Made by a program: the position numbers and the translations under genes. The notes under the pieces are model-generated. The model saw nothing but the letters and a program-made list of their open reading frames with translations, was not told the DNA's origin and made no database searches. Shown here piece after piece: positions 1-16,187 of a stretch of 64,000 bases of DNA (within the stretch, counting starts at the first letter, position 1; every line of letters begins with the position of its first letter). This stretch comes from Paenalcaligenes hominis_A (GTDB taxonomy: Bacteria; Pseudomonadota; Gammaproteobacteria; Burkholderiales; Burkholderiaceae_B). Location: positions 1 to 64,000 of the forward strand of contig NZ_JBGJKZ010000006.1 of the NCBI RefSeq assembly GCF_041359055.1, read 5' to 3'.

Positions 1-10
1 AAAAGACGAA

Positions 11-46
11 AAAAAACCCCTGTTGGATCACCAACAGGGGTTTTTA
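11..46 (-). terminator. Rho-independent terminator of the first rRNA operon
   Basis: A perfect 10-base stem (CCCCTGTTGG paired with CCAACAGGGG, loop ATCA) lies just downstream of the 5S gene when read on the minus strand and runs into a T tract. A-rich sequence on the other side means it could also stop transcription from the opposite direction. Confidence 0.85.
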
Positions 47-54
47 GTATAAGA

Positions 55-170
55 GCTTGACGATGACCTACTTTCACAGGCGCACAGCCCACTATCATCG
101 GCGCAAAGGCGTTTCACTGTCCTGTTCGGAATGGAAAAGGAGTGGTGCCACCTTGCTATGGTCGTCAAGC
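55..170 (-). rRNA. rrf: 5S ribosomal RNA (first copy)
   Basis: The gene is about 116 nt and its two ends, GCTTGACGAC and GCTTGACGAT on the minus strand, bracket a typical 5S sequence. It is the last gene of the 16S-Ile-Ala-23S-5S operon. It differs from the second copy at two adjacent bases (83 and 84), which fall in the predicted terminal loop of helix IV. The ends are inferred from conserved 5S boundaries. Confidence 0.93.
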
Positions 171-329
171 GTAAAACGGTCACTGGGCTGCTGGACGCAG
201 CGCAGTCAATCTGGGAAAAAGCACACGTTGATCCGTACGGATCAACGGGGTAGTGTATTCGTGAATTTGGATTGCGTGTTAAGTTTTTTGATGTACGACA
301 CTTGAAACTCAGTAACCTAAAAGGTTATA

Positions 330-3210
<2,881 letters not shown>

Positions 3211-3415
3211 TATAACGTTTTAGGCTATAGGATTATGAGTTTACGTATTTGTGCCGTTCATCACTCAAGTGCTTTGAGTCGCTACATTGCTGTAGCTATT
3301 CAATCTATTGAGAACTATTTGAACAAAATTGTTAATTTGCAATCACAACCCGTCTATTCAGAGGTTAACTAGTTAGTTAACCGCATGAATACACTTTTCG
3401 TTGTGCTTTTTCCAG

Positions 3416-3429
3416 ATTGTTAAAGAGCA
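3416..3429 (-). promoter_or_regulatory. boxA antitermination site in the tRNA-23S spacer
   Basis: The minus strand reads TGCTCTTTAACAAT, the standard rRNA boxA. It lies between tRNA-Ala and 23S, where a second NusB/NusE loading site is expected in rRNA operons. nusB itself is in this window (38,118-38,621). Confidence 0.85.
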
Positions 3430-3564
3430 GAACTGCATTGGGCCTCAACCCAACGATAAGAGCAGTAGTGTATCAGGGTAAACCCGAAACTACAACGCTT
3501 ATCGTTGAACTGATATGTCACCATACCGTGTTCTGTGTTCCATACGACCGTACCGCAAAGGTAG

Positions 3565-3640
3565 TGGTGGAGGATGACGGGATCGAACCGACGACCCCCT
3601 GCTTGCAAAGCAGGTGCTCTCCCAGCTGAGCTAATCCCCC
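3565..3640 (-). tRNA. tRNA-Ala(TGC), first copy
   Basis: A 76-nt cloverleaf starts GGGGGATTAGCTCAGC, has the anticodon TGC in the loop TTTGCAA, carries the T-arm GGTTCGATCC and ends with an encoded CCA. It lies in the 16S-23S spacer beside tRNA-Ile, the usual arrangement in Proteobacteria. Confidence 0.97.
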
Positions 3641-3651
3641 GAGGTATTTCG

Positions 3652-3728
3652 TGGTGGGTCAAGTTGGAATCGAACCAACGACCCCCGCCTTATCAAGACG
3701 GTGCTCTAACCGACTGAGCTACTGACCC
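3652..3728 (-). tRNA. tRNA-Ile(GAT), first copy
   Basis: A 77-nt cloverleaf starts GGGTCAGTAGCTCAGTCGG, has the anticodon GAT in the loop TTGATAA, the T-arm GGTTCGATTCC and an encoded CCA end. It is 11 bases upstream of tRNA-Ala in the same spacer. Confidence 0.97.
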
Positions 3729-3820
3729 AACTGATTCACCAGTAGGTGATAACCTTGGTCATGGAACCAATACTAACAGCCAATAAGTGTGGACGCTTTC
3801 GCTTTGTGAGCTTCGCTCTT

Positions 3821-5357
<1,537 letters not shown>

Positions 5358-5541
5358 AATCTCTGTTTTAAGTTGTTTTGGTTAAAAACCAAAACGGAGT
5401 GTACTCAAAGAAATATTCAGTTATTTGCACAAGGCAAAACCTATATTTCTTTATGCGAGCACTTGATATAACTATGTGGCGCATCCTCGTGAGAGGATGT
5501 TAGCTCACTCATTCCAAGCGCCCACACTTATCGGCTGTTAA

Positions 5542-5555
5542 ATTGTTAAAGAGCA
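5542..5555 (-). promoter_or_regulatory. boxA antitermination site in the 16S leader
   Basis: TGCTCTTTAACAAT on the minus strand lies between the promoter and 16S, matching the leader boxA that recruits the Nus antitermination complex. Confidence 0.85.
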
Positions 5556-5635
5556 AAGTAAACCCAAAAGGTTAACTTTAAATCGCAACCACTGCAGCAA
5601 ACGTGTTTGCATTGCGGTGATCAGCGAAGAATTAA

Positions 5636-5664
5636 ATTATGACTTAATTCTGAAACACTGTCAA
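5636..5664 (-). promoter_or_regulatory. Promoter of the first rRNA operon
   Basis: On the minus strand a consensus -35 box TTGACA (5659-5664) is followed by a 17-base spacer and the -10 box CATAAT (5636-5641). The same boxes and spacing recur at the second operon although the spacer differs, which supports function. AT-rich sequence upstream could act as an UP element. Confidence 0.8.
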
Positions 5665-5771
5665 GTGTTTTTGAGAATATCTTTATTAAGACATTTTCAA
5701 AAAAACCTGTTTGTTTGAAGTAGTAATTATAACAAATTTATTAAAACTTGCAAACATACCGGGAAATAAAA

Positions 5772-5800
5772 CCCCGTCGGATCACCGACGGGGTTTCGGT
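5772..5800 (-). terminator. Rho-independent terminator of the second rRNA operon
   Basis: The stem CCCCGTCGG/CCGACGGGG with loop ATCA follows the second 5S gene on the minus strand, then a T-rich run. It has the same form as the hairpin at 11-46 but a different stem sequence. It lies about 107 bases upstream of the -35 box of the first operon. Confidence 0.82.
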
Positions 5801-5806
5801 ATAAGA

Positions 5807-5922
5807 GCTTGACGATGACCTACTTTCACAGGCGAGCAGCCCACTATCATCGGCGCAAAGGCGTTTCACTGTCCTGTTCGGAATGGAAAAGGAGTGGTGC
5901 CACCTTGCTATGGTCGTCAAGC
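5807..5922 (-). rRNA. rrf: 5S ribosomal RNA (second copy)
   Basis: The boundaries and length match those of the first copy. It differs at 5835 and 5836 (A and G on the plus strand, where the first copy has C and A). Both changes are in the apical loop of helix IV, so base pairing should be unaffected. Confidence 0.93.
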
Positions 5923-6080
5923 GTAAAACGGTTACTGGGCTGCTGGACGCAGCGCAGTCAATCTAGGAAAAAGCACACGTTGATCCGTACGGATCAACGA
6001 GGTAGTGTATTCGTGAATTTGGATTGCGTGTTAAGTTTTTGATGTACGACACTTGAAACTCAGTAACCTAAAAGGTTATA

Positions 6081-8961
<2,881 letters not shown>

Positions 8962-9166
8962 TATAACGTTTTAGGCTATAGGATTATGAGTTTACGTATT
9001 TGTGCCGTTCATCACTCAAGTGCTTTGAGTCGCTACATTGCTGTAGCTATTCAATCTATTGAGAACTATTTGAACAAAATTGTTAATTTGCAATCACAAC
9101 CCGTCTATTCAGAGGTTAACTAGTTAGTTAACCGCATGAATACACTTTTCGTTGTGCTTTTTCCAG

Positions 9167-9180
9167 ATTGTTAAAGAGCA
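9167..9180 (-). promoter_or_regulatory. boxA in the second tRNA-23S spacer
   Basis: TGCTCTTTAACAAT on the minus strand, in the same position as in the first operon. Confidence 0.85.
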
Positions 9181-9315
9181 GAACTGCATTGGGCCTCAAC
9201 CCAACGATAAGAGCAGTAGTGTATCAGGGTAAACCCGAAACTACAACGCTTATCGTTGAACTGATATGTCACCATACCGTGTTCTGTGTTCCATACGACC
9301 GTACCGCAAAGGTAG

Positions 9316-9391
9316 TGGTGGAGGATGACGGGATCGAACCGACGACCCCCTGCTTGCAAAGCAGGTGCTCTCCCAGCTGAGCTAATCCCCC
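9316..9391 (-). tRNA. tRNA-Ala(TGC), second copy
   Basis: It appears identical to the first copy, with the anticodon TGC and an encoded CCA end, in the 16S-23S spacer. Confidence 0.97.
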
Positions 9392-9402
9392 GAGGTATTT
9401 CG

Positions 9403-9479
9403 TGGTGGGTCAAGTTGGAATCGAACCAACGACCCCCGCCTTATCAAGACGGTGCTCTAACCGACTGAGCTACTGACCC
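9403..9479 (-). tRNA. tRNA-Ile(GAT), second copy
   Basis: It appears identical to the first copy, with the anticodon GAT and an encoded CCA end, 11 bases from tRNA-Ala. Confidence 0.97.
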
Positions 9480-9571
9480 AACTGATTCACCAGTAGGTGA
9501 TAACCTTGGTCATGGAACCAATACTAACAGCCAATAAGTGTGGACGCTTTCGCTTTGTGAGCTTCGCTCTT

Positions 9572-11108
<1,537 letters not shown>

Positions 11109-11292
11109 AATCTCTGTTTTAAGTTGTTTTGGTTAAAAACCAAAACGGAGTGTACTCAAAGAAATATTCAGTTATTTGCACAAGGCAAAACCTATATTTC
11201 TTTATGCGAGCACTTGATATAACTATGTGGCGCATCCTCGTGAAAGGATGTTAGCTCACTCATTCCAAGCGCCCACACTTATCGGCTGTTAA

Positions 11293-11306
11293 ATTGTTAA
11301 AGAGCA
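11293..11306 (-). promoter_or_regulatory. boxA in the leader of the second operon
   Basis: TGCTCTTTAACAAT on the minus strand, upstream of 16S. A short leader hairpin between boxA and 16S has a perfect stem in the first operon (CATCCTC/GAGGATG near 5482-5499) but one C-A mismatch here because of the change at 11,244. Confidence 0.83.
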
Positions 11307-11386
11307 AAGTAAACCCAAAAGGTTAACTTTAAATCGCAACCACTGCGGCAAAACGTGTTTGCGTTGCGGTGATTAGCGAAAGATGA

Positions 11387-11415
11387 ATTATGAAGTGTTT
11401 TTGAAAACATGTCAA
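11387..11415 (-). promoter_or_regulatory. Promoter of the second rRNA operon
   Basis: The -35 box TTGACA (11,410-11,415) and -10 box CATAAT (11,387-11,392) are 17 bases apart on the minus strand, exactly as in the first operon. The bases between and upstream differ, so the two promoters have separate flanks and may differ in strength. Confidence 0.8.
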
Positions 11416-11625
11416 GTAATTTTTACTAGACCTTCATTTCATCGTTTAAATCAAAAGGCTTGGAAATAAAATAAAGCACTTTAATTTAAACCCTGGTAAC
11501 CAGGTAAGCATTAAACTATAACAAGTATTTTTTAATGCTGCAAGTTATTTTTAAATATATTTAAAAGTAACTGCGCTGCGTTTGAAGCAAGGAACGTATA
11601 GTAAGCTAATATCGTTGCCGCTGTC

Positions 11626-11662
11626 AAGCGGCCAAAAAATAATTTTTTTGGCCTGCCGCTTT
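11626..11662. repeat. Imperfect inverted repeat, possible bidirectional terminator
   Basis: The core GGCCAAAAAA, a TAA loop and TTTTTTTGGCC form a perfect stem. It is extended outward by AAGCGG and CCGCTT with a small asymmetric bulge. Long A and T tracts lie inside the stem, so it could insulate the rRNA promoter region from the plus-strand gene. The function is a guess. Confidence 0.5.
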
Positions 11663-11817
11663 GCTTGTTAGGGTTAACCCCTAGGTGTTCCGCGACAGAA
11701 AAGTAACTATAGCACTAAGTTTATGAAACTGACAAGTCTTTTTTTAAAAAAATCATAAATAATCTTTAAAAGGCTTTGAAAACACATAGAGTCGCGTACT
11801 TCTCTTTACGCATAATC

Positions 11818-11893
11818 GTGCTGCCCTCTATATATATAGCAATGCTGCCCTCTTATATATAGCAGCGTTGTCCTCTCCTCTATATATAGAGCA
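11818..11893. repeat. Three imperfect direct repeats with TATATA cores
   Basis: Three units of about 22-29 bases each contain GCTGCCCTC or GTTGTCCTC followed by a TATATATA core and AGCA. The TA cores are self-complementary. They lie about 100-175 bases upstream of the Gate-domain gene. No known protein site was recognised. Confidence 0.55.
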
Positions 11894-11994
11894 ATAATTT
11901 TCGTGCTTTTCATAGAGACGCTTTTCAACCACGGGGTTCACTACCTATAAAGACTTCATTGATACAATACGCCCTACTCTTTTGGAGCTCATTT

Positions 11995-12960
11995 ATGTTT
12001 GCTTATCTCTCTCAGGTGGCACAGCGTAGCTGGCGCATGTTTTTAACTGTGGCCAAAATTATGGTGCCTGTTTTATTTATTGTGCATCTAGCAGATCAAC
12101 TGGGCTTAGTAACATGGATTGCCCAACTGCTTTCGCCTGTAATGGCTCTGCTGCATCTACCTCCTGAGGCAGGTATTGTGTGGGTAACCACTATACTCAC
12201 TAATATATATGGCGGCATTGCCACCCTAGGAGCCTTATCTGACTCATTAAGCTTGAACGCAGCACAGTTAAGCGCTTTAGGTGCCATGATGCTTATTGCA
12301 CATAATTTACCAATGGAGCAGGCCATAGCGCAGCGAGCAGGTGCTAGCGCATTTATCACCGGGGCATTGCGGATAGGGGTCGCTATGATCTATGGTGCCT
12401 TTGTGACTTGGACTCTAAGTGCTATGAATGTGTTGGCTGATCCTGTTAATTTAAGCTGGCTAAGCACAGAAATACCAAAAGAAGATTTAGGTTTTTTTGA
12501 CGCATGGGGTGTTTGGCTAATAGGTACGTTACGAACTTTGGGTATGACGGCACTTATTATTACGATGCTAGTTGTGATATTGGATCTGTTAGAGCGTGTC
12601 GGTTTCACCCGATTGCTAGCCAAAGCCCTAACGCCCCTTTTAAGACTATCTGGTTTAGATCAGCGTGTAGCCCCTGTAACCACAGTAGGTGTACTACTAG
12701 GTTTAAGTTATGGTGGAGCACTAATAATAGAAGAAGCACAAAAAAGTAACTTTGATGCCAAAACACGGTTATTGGCTTTGTCGTGGCTTTCGTTGTCCCA
12801 CTCGTTAATTGAAGACACCTTGTTAATTGCTGCATTAGGCGCTGATGTCTGGATTATTTTGGCTGGGCGCGTCGCCATTACCTTAATTGTAATGGCGGTT
12901 ATGGCATGGATACTAAAACGCATGCAGTTTGGCTCTAGAACCGTCACACCACTGCATTAA
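11995..12960 (+). CDS. Nucleoside-recognition (Gate) domain membrane protein
   Basis: The 321-residue protein is highly hydrophobic with about eight to nine likely membrane segments. It contains two related halves with the glycine-rich pattern of the Gate/nucleoside-recognition family, which includes the spore-maturation proteins SpmA and SpmB and parts of nucleoside transporters. Motifs are TNIYGGIATLGAL near residue 80 and GLSYGGALIIEEA near residue 240. The substrate is unknown. I chose ATG at 11,995 because GGAG lies seven bases upstream; an in-frame TTG at 11,959 has no such site. The gene converges on msrA and the two stop codons overlap. Confidence 0.75.
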   Translation: MFAYLSQVAQRSWRMFLTVAKIMVPVLFIVHLADQLGLVTWIAQLLSPVMALLHLPPEAGIVWVTTILTNIYGGIATLGALSDSLSLNAAQLSALGAMMLIAHNLPMEQAIAQRAGASAFITGALRIGVAMIYGAFVTWTLSAMNVLADPVNLSWLSTEIPKEDLGFFDAWGVWLIGTLRTLGMTALIITMLVVILDLLERVGFTRLLAKALTPLLRLSGLDQRVAPVTTVGVLLGLSYGGALIIEEAQKSNFDAKTRLLALSWLSLSHSLIEDTLLIAALGADVWIILAGRVAITLIVMAVMAWILKRMQFGSRTVTPLH

Positions 12961-13493
12961 TCATTGCGAGTCTTAATTAATGTTTTATACGCTTTGGAAA
13001 ACTCGCGCAGTTTAGGTTGAATCACCTTCATACTATAAGGCTGAGTAGAATTTAGCAGGTAGTAATCTGAATGTTCGGGCTCGGCCGGCCAAAAAACAGA
13101 AGCGGGTATCAGGCGCGTTACGATGGGTTTTTTAAGTTTAAGCTCGAGCTGATCTATACGCGCCTGAGCCGCTGCGTGTTGTTCGGGCAAAGTATAAAAA
13201 ATAGCAGATGCGTATTGACTGCCCTCGTCTGGGCCTTGCTTATTAAGACTAGTGGGATCGTGCAGTGAAAAAAACACGTCTAATAAGGTTTCAAAAGTAA
13301 TCCTGTCTGGGTCATAGCGTACCTGTACTACCTCGATGTGTCCGGTATTGCTGTTGTGTACTGTCTGCCGAGTGGGGTAATGCGTTTTCCCACCACTGTA
13401 TCCTGGGTATACATAAGTGACCCCTCGTAATGCGCCAAATGCGGGCTCGATTGACCAGAAACAACCCGCCCCAAATAAAACAGCTGCAGTCAT
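12957..13493 (-). CDS. msrA: Peptide methionine sulfoxide reductase MsrA
   Basis: MsrA reduces the S form of methionine sulfoxide in proteins. The catalytic motif GCFW is at residues 10-13, followed by the conserved YSGG, TGHIEVVQVRYDP and QYASAIFY blocks; the length of 178 residues is typical. Cys11 is the only cysteine in the protein: there is no C-terminal resolving cysteine, and the usual VCSG-TGH block has histidine instead of cysteine. Turnover would then need direct attack by a thiol or thioredoxin. ATG at 13,493 is preferred because AAGGAG lies just upstream; a longer open frame begins at 13,544. Confidence 0.9.
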   Translation of the reverse strand: MTAAVLFGAGCFWSIEPAFGALRGVTYVYPGYSGGKTHYPTRQTVHNSNTGHIEVVQVRYDPDRITFETLLDVFFSLHDPTSLNKQGPDEGSQYASAIFYTLPEQHAAAQARIDQLELKLKKPIVTRLIPASVFWPAEPEHSDYYLLNSTQPYSMKVIQPKLREFSKAYKTLIKTRND

Positions 13494-13609
13494 CGTGTCT
13501 CCTTTTGTGTATGATTTGGTATTCATTCTTATTTCACACTGCAAAGCCTAGCTTATCGTTTGAGCTCGTTTCCGGCTATTTAGTATTTCTACCGTAGGAT
13601 CTGAAAATC

Positions 13610-14398
13610 ATGCTCCATCATCCACAGTTTGATCCCATTGCTATTCAATTAGGGCCTTTGGCAGTGCACTGGTACGGATTGATGTATTTAATTGGCTTTG
13701 CTTTGGTTTGGCTGTTGGGAAACTATCGCATACGGCAGGGGCAGGCTCCTCTGGATAAGAAAGGACTAGAGGATTTAATTTTTTATTGTATTTTGGGCGT
13801 AATCTTGGGTGGTAGGCTGGGTTATGTCTTTTTTTATCAGGCCGCTTATTATTTGCAACCGGACCATTGGTGGCACATTTTTTATCTGTGGGAAGGCGGC
13901 ATGTCCTTTCACGGTGGTCTGATTGGCGTGCTTACCGTTTTGTTTTGGTTTAGCCATAGACGCAACATCTCTTTTTTTCGCCTAGGCGATTTTCTGGCCC
14001 CACTTATACCATTAGGGTTAGCTGCAGGGCGTTTAGGTAACTTTATCAATGGTGAGCTATGGGGTCGTCCCACTGATGCACCTGGGGGGATGGTATTTCC
14101 TCAGGCCATGGATGGCTTAGCACGCCACCCTTCGCAGCTTTATCAGATGCTGCTTGAAGGCATTTGTTTGTTTATTATTTTATGGTGGTTTTCAGCTAAG
14201 CCTAGGCCCAAAGGCCAGGTCAGCGGTTTGTTTCTAATAGGCTACGGCTTATTCCGCTTTATTGTGGAATTCAGCCGTGAGCCTGATGCTTTTCTGGGAC
14301 TTCTGTGGGCCAACCTTTCCATGGGGCAATGGCTTTCTATCCCAATGATGATCTTAGGGTTGGTTATTTTTTATCAAGCAAGTAAATCGAACCGCTAA
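13610..14398 (+). CDS. lgt: Prolipoprotein diacylglyceryl transferase Lgt
   Basis: Lgt moves diacylglycerol from phosphatidylglycerol to the lipobox cysteine of prolipoproteins in the inner membrane, the first step of lipoprotein maturation. The 262 residues carry the HWYGLMYLIGF start, GGRLGYVFFY, the GGMSFHGGL block, and the signature AGRLGNFINGELWGRPT near residues 138-154, with several membrane segments. Substrates in this window include Pal. The last 35 bases overlap the convergent SIMPL gene. Confidence 0.96.
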   Translation: MLHHPQFDPIAIQLGPLAVHWYGLMYLIGFALVWLLGNYRIRQGQAPLDKKGLEDLIFYCILGVILGGRLGYVFFYQAAYYLQPDHWWHIFYLWEGGMSFHGGLIGVLTVLFWFSHRRNISFFRLGDFLAPLIPLGLAAGRLGNFINGELWGRPTDAPGGMVFPQAMDGLARHPSQLYQMLLEGICLFIILWWFSAKPRPKGQVSGLFLIGYGLFRFIVEFSREPDAFLGLLWANLSMGQWLSIPMMILGLVIFYQASKSNR

Positions 14399-15083
14399 GA
14401 CTCAAGCTAAGTTCCTCTGTACCTGAATCTATAGGTAAATCTTGTGCAGCACCCACCGCAGAGGCGGCCATCATTTCATACTGTGCACGTGGTGCTTTAA
14501 ATACAGCGCCTCTGCCACCAAGATTCACTTCTTTGAGTCGGTACGAACTAAAGCCTAACGCTTGTGCCATTGCTAGAGCGCGCTGCTGGAAAGCTTGGGC
14601 TGCGTCTTGCATTAATTCACTCTCAACCTGCATGCGCGTTTTTTTCGAAACAGAAAAATTCACATTTGCCACAGGCATTTGATCTTGATAAGTGGCTGCT
14701 AATTTTGAAGCCGCTTCAATATCTGTGGACTCAAATAACAACTGTGACTGACCAATCCAACCCGTGACTTTGCCGTCTTTATCGTGCTGCGGTCGTACAT
14801 AATAATTGCCACTGCTGACTTTTACTTTGTCTTGTTTTTTAGCTTCGGCAAGCACGTGGCTGACAACCTCTGTTAGTTGCTGAGTCACTACGGCCTGCTC
14901 GCTGCTTTGACGTGTTGCCTGCAAAGTAATAGTAACAGTGTCTTGTTGTACCTCGGTGTAGGCTTGAGCTTCGAGGTTTAAAATAGGCAACTTTCGAAGG
15001 GAAGACGGCTCTGCATGAGCAGCACTAAGTAAACTCAAAGTTAGTGAAGTTACCGCCAATGAAGATAACCATGTAGTACGCAT
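14364..15083 (-). CDS. Periplasmic SIMPL (DUF541) domain protein
   Basis: The 239-residue protein has a cleavable signal peptide ending near AAHA-EPS (about residues 1-24) and a SIMPL domain over most of the rest, with the typical amphipathic start LNLEAQAYTEVQQDTVTITL. Family members (for example YggE) are periplasmic and oligomeric and have been linked to oxidative stress, but the biochemical role is unclear. It lies downstream of the 6S RNA terminator and its 3' end overlaps lgt by 35 bases. Confidence 0.82.
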   Translation of the reverse strand: MRTTWLSSLAVTSLTLSLLSAAHAEPSSLRKLPILNLEAQAYTEVQQDTVTITLQATRQSSEQAVVTQQLTEVVSHVLAEAKKQDKVKVSSGNYYVRPQHDKDGKVTGWIGQSQLLFESTDIEAASKLAATYQDQMPVANVNFSVSKKTRMQVESELMQDAAQAFQQRALAMAQALGFSSYRLKEVNLGGRGAVFKAPRAQYEMMAASAVGAAQDLPIDSGTEELSLSLSGSIYLLDKK

Positions 15084-15096
15084 TAAAAGGCTCCTA

Positions 15097-15124
15097 GAAA
15101 AAAAGCCGGCAAAAGCCGGCTTTT
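15097..15124 (-). terminator. Rho-independent terminator after 6S RNA
   Basis: The stem GCCGGC/GCCGGC with an AAAA/TTTT loop is followed by seven T on the minus strand. Flanking A and T runs extend the stem. It separates the 6S RNA from the SIMPL gene, whose start is 14 bases further on. Confidence 0.85.
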
Positions 15125-15125
15125 A

Positions 15126-15317
15126 TAAGAAATGCCCCACCTGTGGCGTCAAGGCCGGCATCCTGGGAACCTAGGGTTCACAAGGTGGTTGCCATCAAAC
15201 AAGTTTCGGGATCACTAGACAAAGTAGCGATGCACTCCTGCTTGTTAATCCAGCAACCTAATGCCATAAGCATTGGTTCAAGGAATATATGGCCACGTCT
15301 CGCACACGGCAGGGACT
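15126..15317 (-). ncRNA. ssrS: 6S RNA
   Basis: 6S RNA binds the sigma-70 RNA polymerase holoenzyme and inhibits housekeeping transcription in stationary phase. The call rests on position directly downstream of zapA, the classical location, and on structure. The 5' segment (GUCCCUGCC, bulge, UGUGCG) pairs with the 3' segment (CGCCACAGGUGGGGC) as a long closing stem, and CUUGAACCAA and GGUUCCCAGG flank a large central region. A -10-like TAGTAT lies seven bases upstream of the proposed 5' end. Ends are approximate. A small plus-strand frame here is not coding. Confidence 0.8.
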
Positions 15318-15362
15318 TAAACGATACTACCTATATATCTTACCAAAATCTGTAAGTTTTAT

Positions 15363-15674
15363 TTAACGATTTTGATCATTTGTTCCGAGCACACCATCCA
15401 TCAGACGGTGCATATCATCTATTTTACGCTTAAAGTCGCCTAAAGCAAGATCACCAAGAGGACCATTCGGGGCTTTCATGGACAAAAGCTCGACAGCAAT
15501 TTGAATAGCTGCCATTACTGCAATGCGCTCGTTGCCGCTAGTGCGACCAGCGTCTTTAATGCGCTCCATGTGCTGATCCACATGCTGGACTGCTTCAAGC
15601 AACTTGGCTTTTTCTGATGGGGGGCAAGCCAACGTGTAATCACGCCCAAGTAAATTGATATCCAAGCGTTCCAT
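15363..15674 (-). CDS. zapA: Cell division protein ZapA
   Basis: ZapA cross-links FtsZ protofilaments at the division ring. The 103 residues start with a ZapA-type beta strand (MERLDINLLGRDYTLACPP), followed by the long helix AERIAVMAAIQIAVELL-like region that forms the tetramer coiled coil. Its start directly follows the stop of the upstream coiled-coil gene, and 6S RNA follows, so the three are probably co-transcribed. Confidence 0.93.
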   Translation of the reverse strand: MERLDINLLGRDYTLACPPSEKAKLLEAVQHVDQHMERIKDAGRTSGNERIAVMAAIQIAVELLSMKAPNGPLGDLALGDFKRKIDDMHRLMDGVLGTNDQNR

Positions 15675-16109
15675 TTAAGGCTCCAGCTGTTCAGGAACAA
15701 GACTAATAGCACCACTGGGCAAACGATCGAGGATATGACTGACGTGATCTCGCGCCAAGGTAGCGGCCTGCTCTAAGGTAGCAGCTCTGGTTTCGCTATG
15801 CTGTAATCGCTGACGTAGCTGAGCGAGTTCCTCTTGCTGCTGTATAAGTTCGTTGTATAAGAGTTCTTGTGCCTCTTCAGCGGTTTGCTTTGCGCTTTGC
15901 ATTTCAACCTGATGGCGAGTTACTACCTCGGCCATCGAAGCGTACTCATTTTGCTGAGTGCTGAGTTGGTCACGCAATGTCGTGCGCTCTTGTTCAAGAA
16001 GCTTAACGCGCGACAGAAGCTCAGAGCGTTCACTTTTTAAACGTTCGGAGTACGAAACCAAACGACTAATGCGATTGGCTAATTGGTCTAGATCCTGCAG
16101 CATAGGCAT
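15675..16109 (-). CDS. Coiled-coil protein encoded with ZapA (ZapB-like)
   Basis: The 144-residue protein is almost all heptad coiled coil, rich in Gln, Glu, Leu and Arg, from about residue 5 to 125, with a short non-coiled tail ending LVPEQLEP. Small coiled-coil genes directly upstream of zapA are common in Betaproteobacteria and resemble TIGR02449/ZapB-type proteins. A role in division is inferred from this position only. An in-frame ATG lies two codons after the chosen start. Confidence 0.65.
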   Translation of the reverse strand: MPMLQDLDQLANRISRLVSYSERLKSERSELLSRVKLLEQERTTLRDQLSTQQNEYASMAEVVTRHQVEMQSAKQTAEEAQELLYNELIQQQEELAQLRQRLQHSETRAATLEQAATLARDHVSHILDRLPSGAISLVPEQLEP

Positions 16110-16151
16110 AATCAGTAAAAAGAGAACCCAAAAGAATAAGACGAGGATTTA

Positions 16152-16184
16152 TCATAACCCCATGTAAGCACATAGGGCTATGAT
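16152..16184. repeat. Long imperfect palindrome between rppH and the zapA operon
   Basis: ATCATA, CCC and ATGT on one side pair with ACAT, GGG and TATGAT on the other around a four-base loop, with two small bulges. It follows the stop of rppH on the minus strand but lacks a T tract. It may be an rppH 3' hairpin or an operator for the zapA operon. Confidence 0.45.
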
Positions 16185-16187
16185 TAA

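Larger units (their letters stand above)
11416..11994. other. AT-rich gene-free stretch between rRNA operon and first coding gene
   Basis: No open reading frame of note is present. The stretch holds upstream rRNA promoter sequence, a large imperfect inverted repeat (11,626-11,662) and a short direct-repeat cluster (11,818-11,893), both listed separately. Its final bases carry the ribosome-binding site of the next gene. Confidence 0.7.

Noticed and set aside
15143..15355. A 70-codon plus-strand frame
   Set aside because: It lies opposite the 6S RNA and has no ribosome-binding site or protein-like composition.
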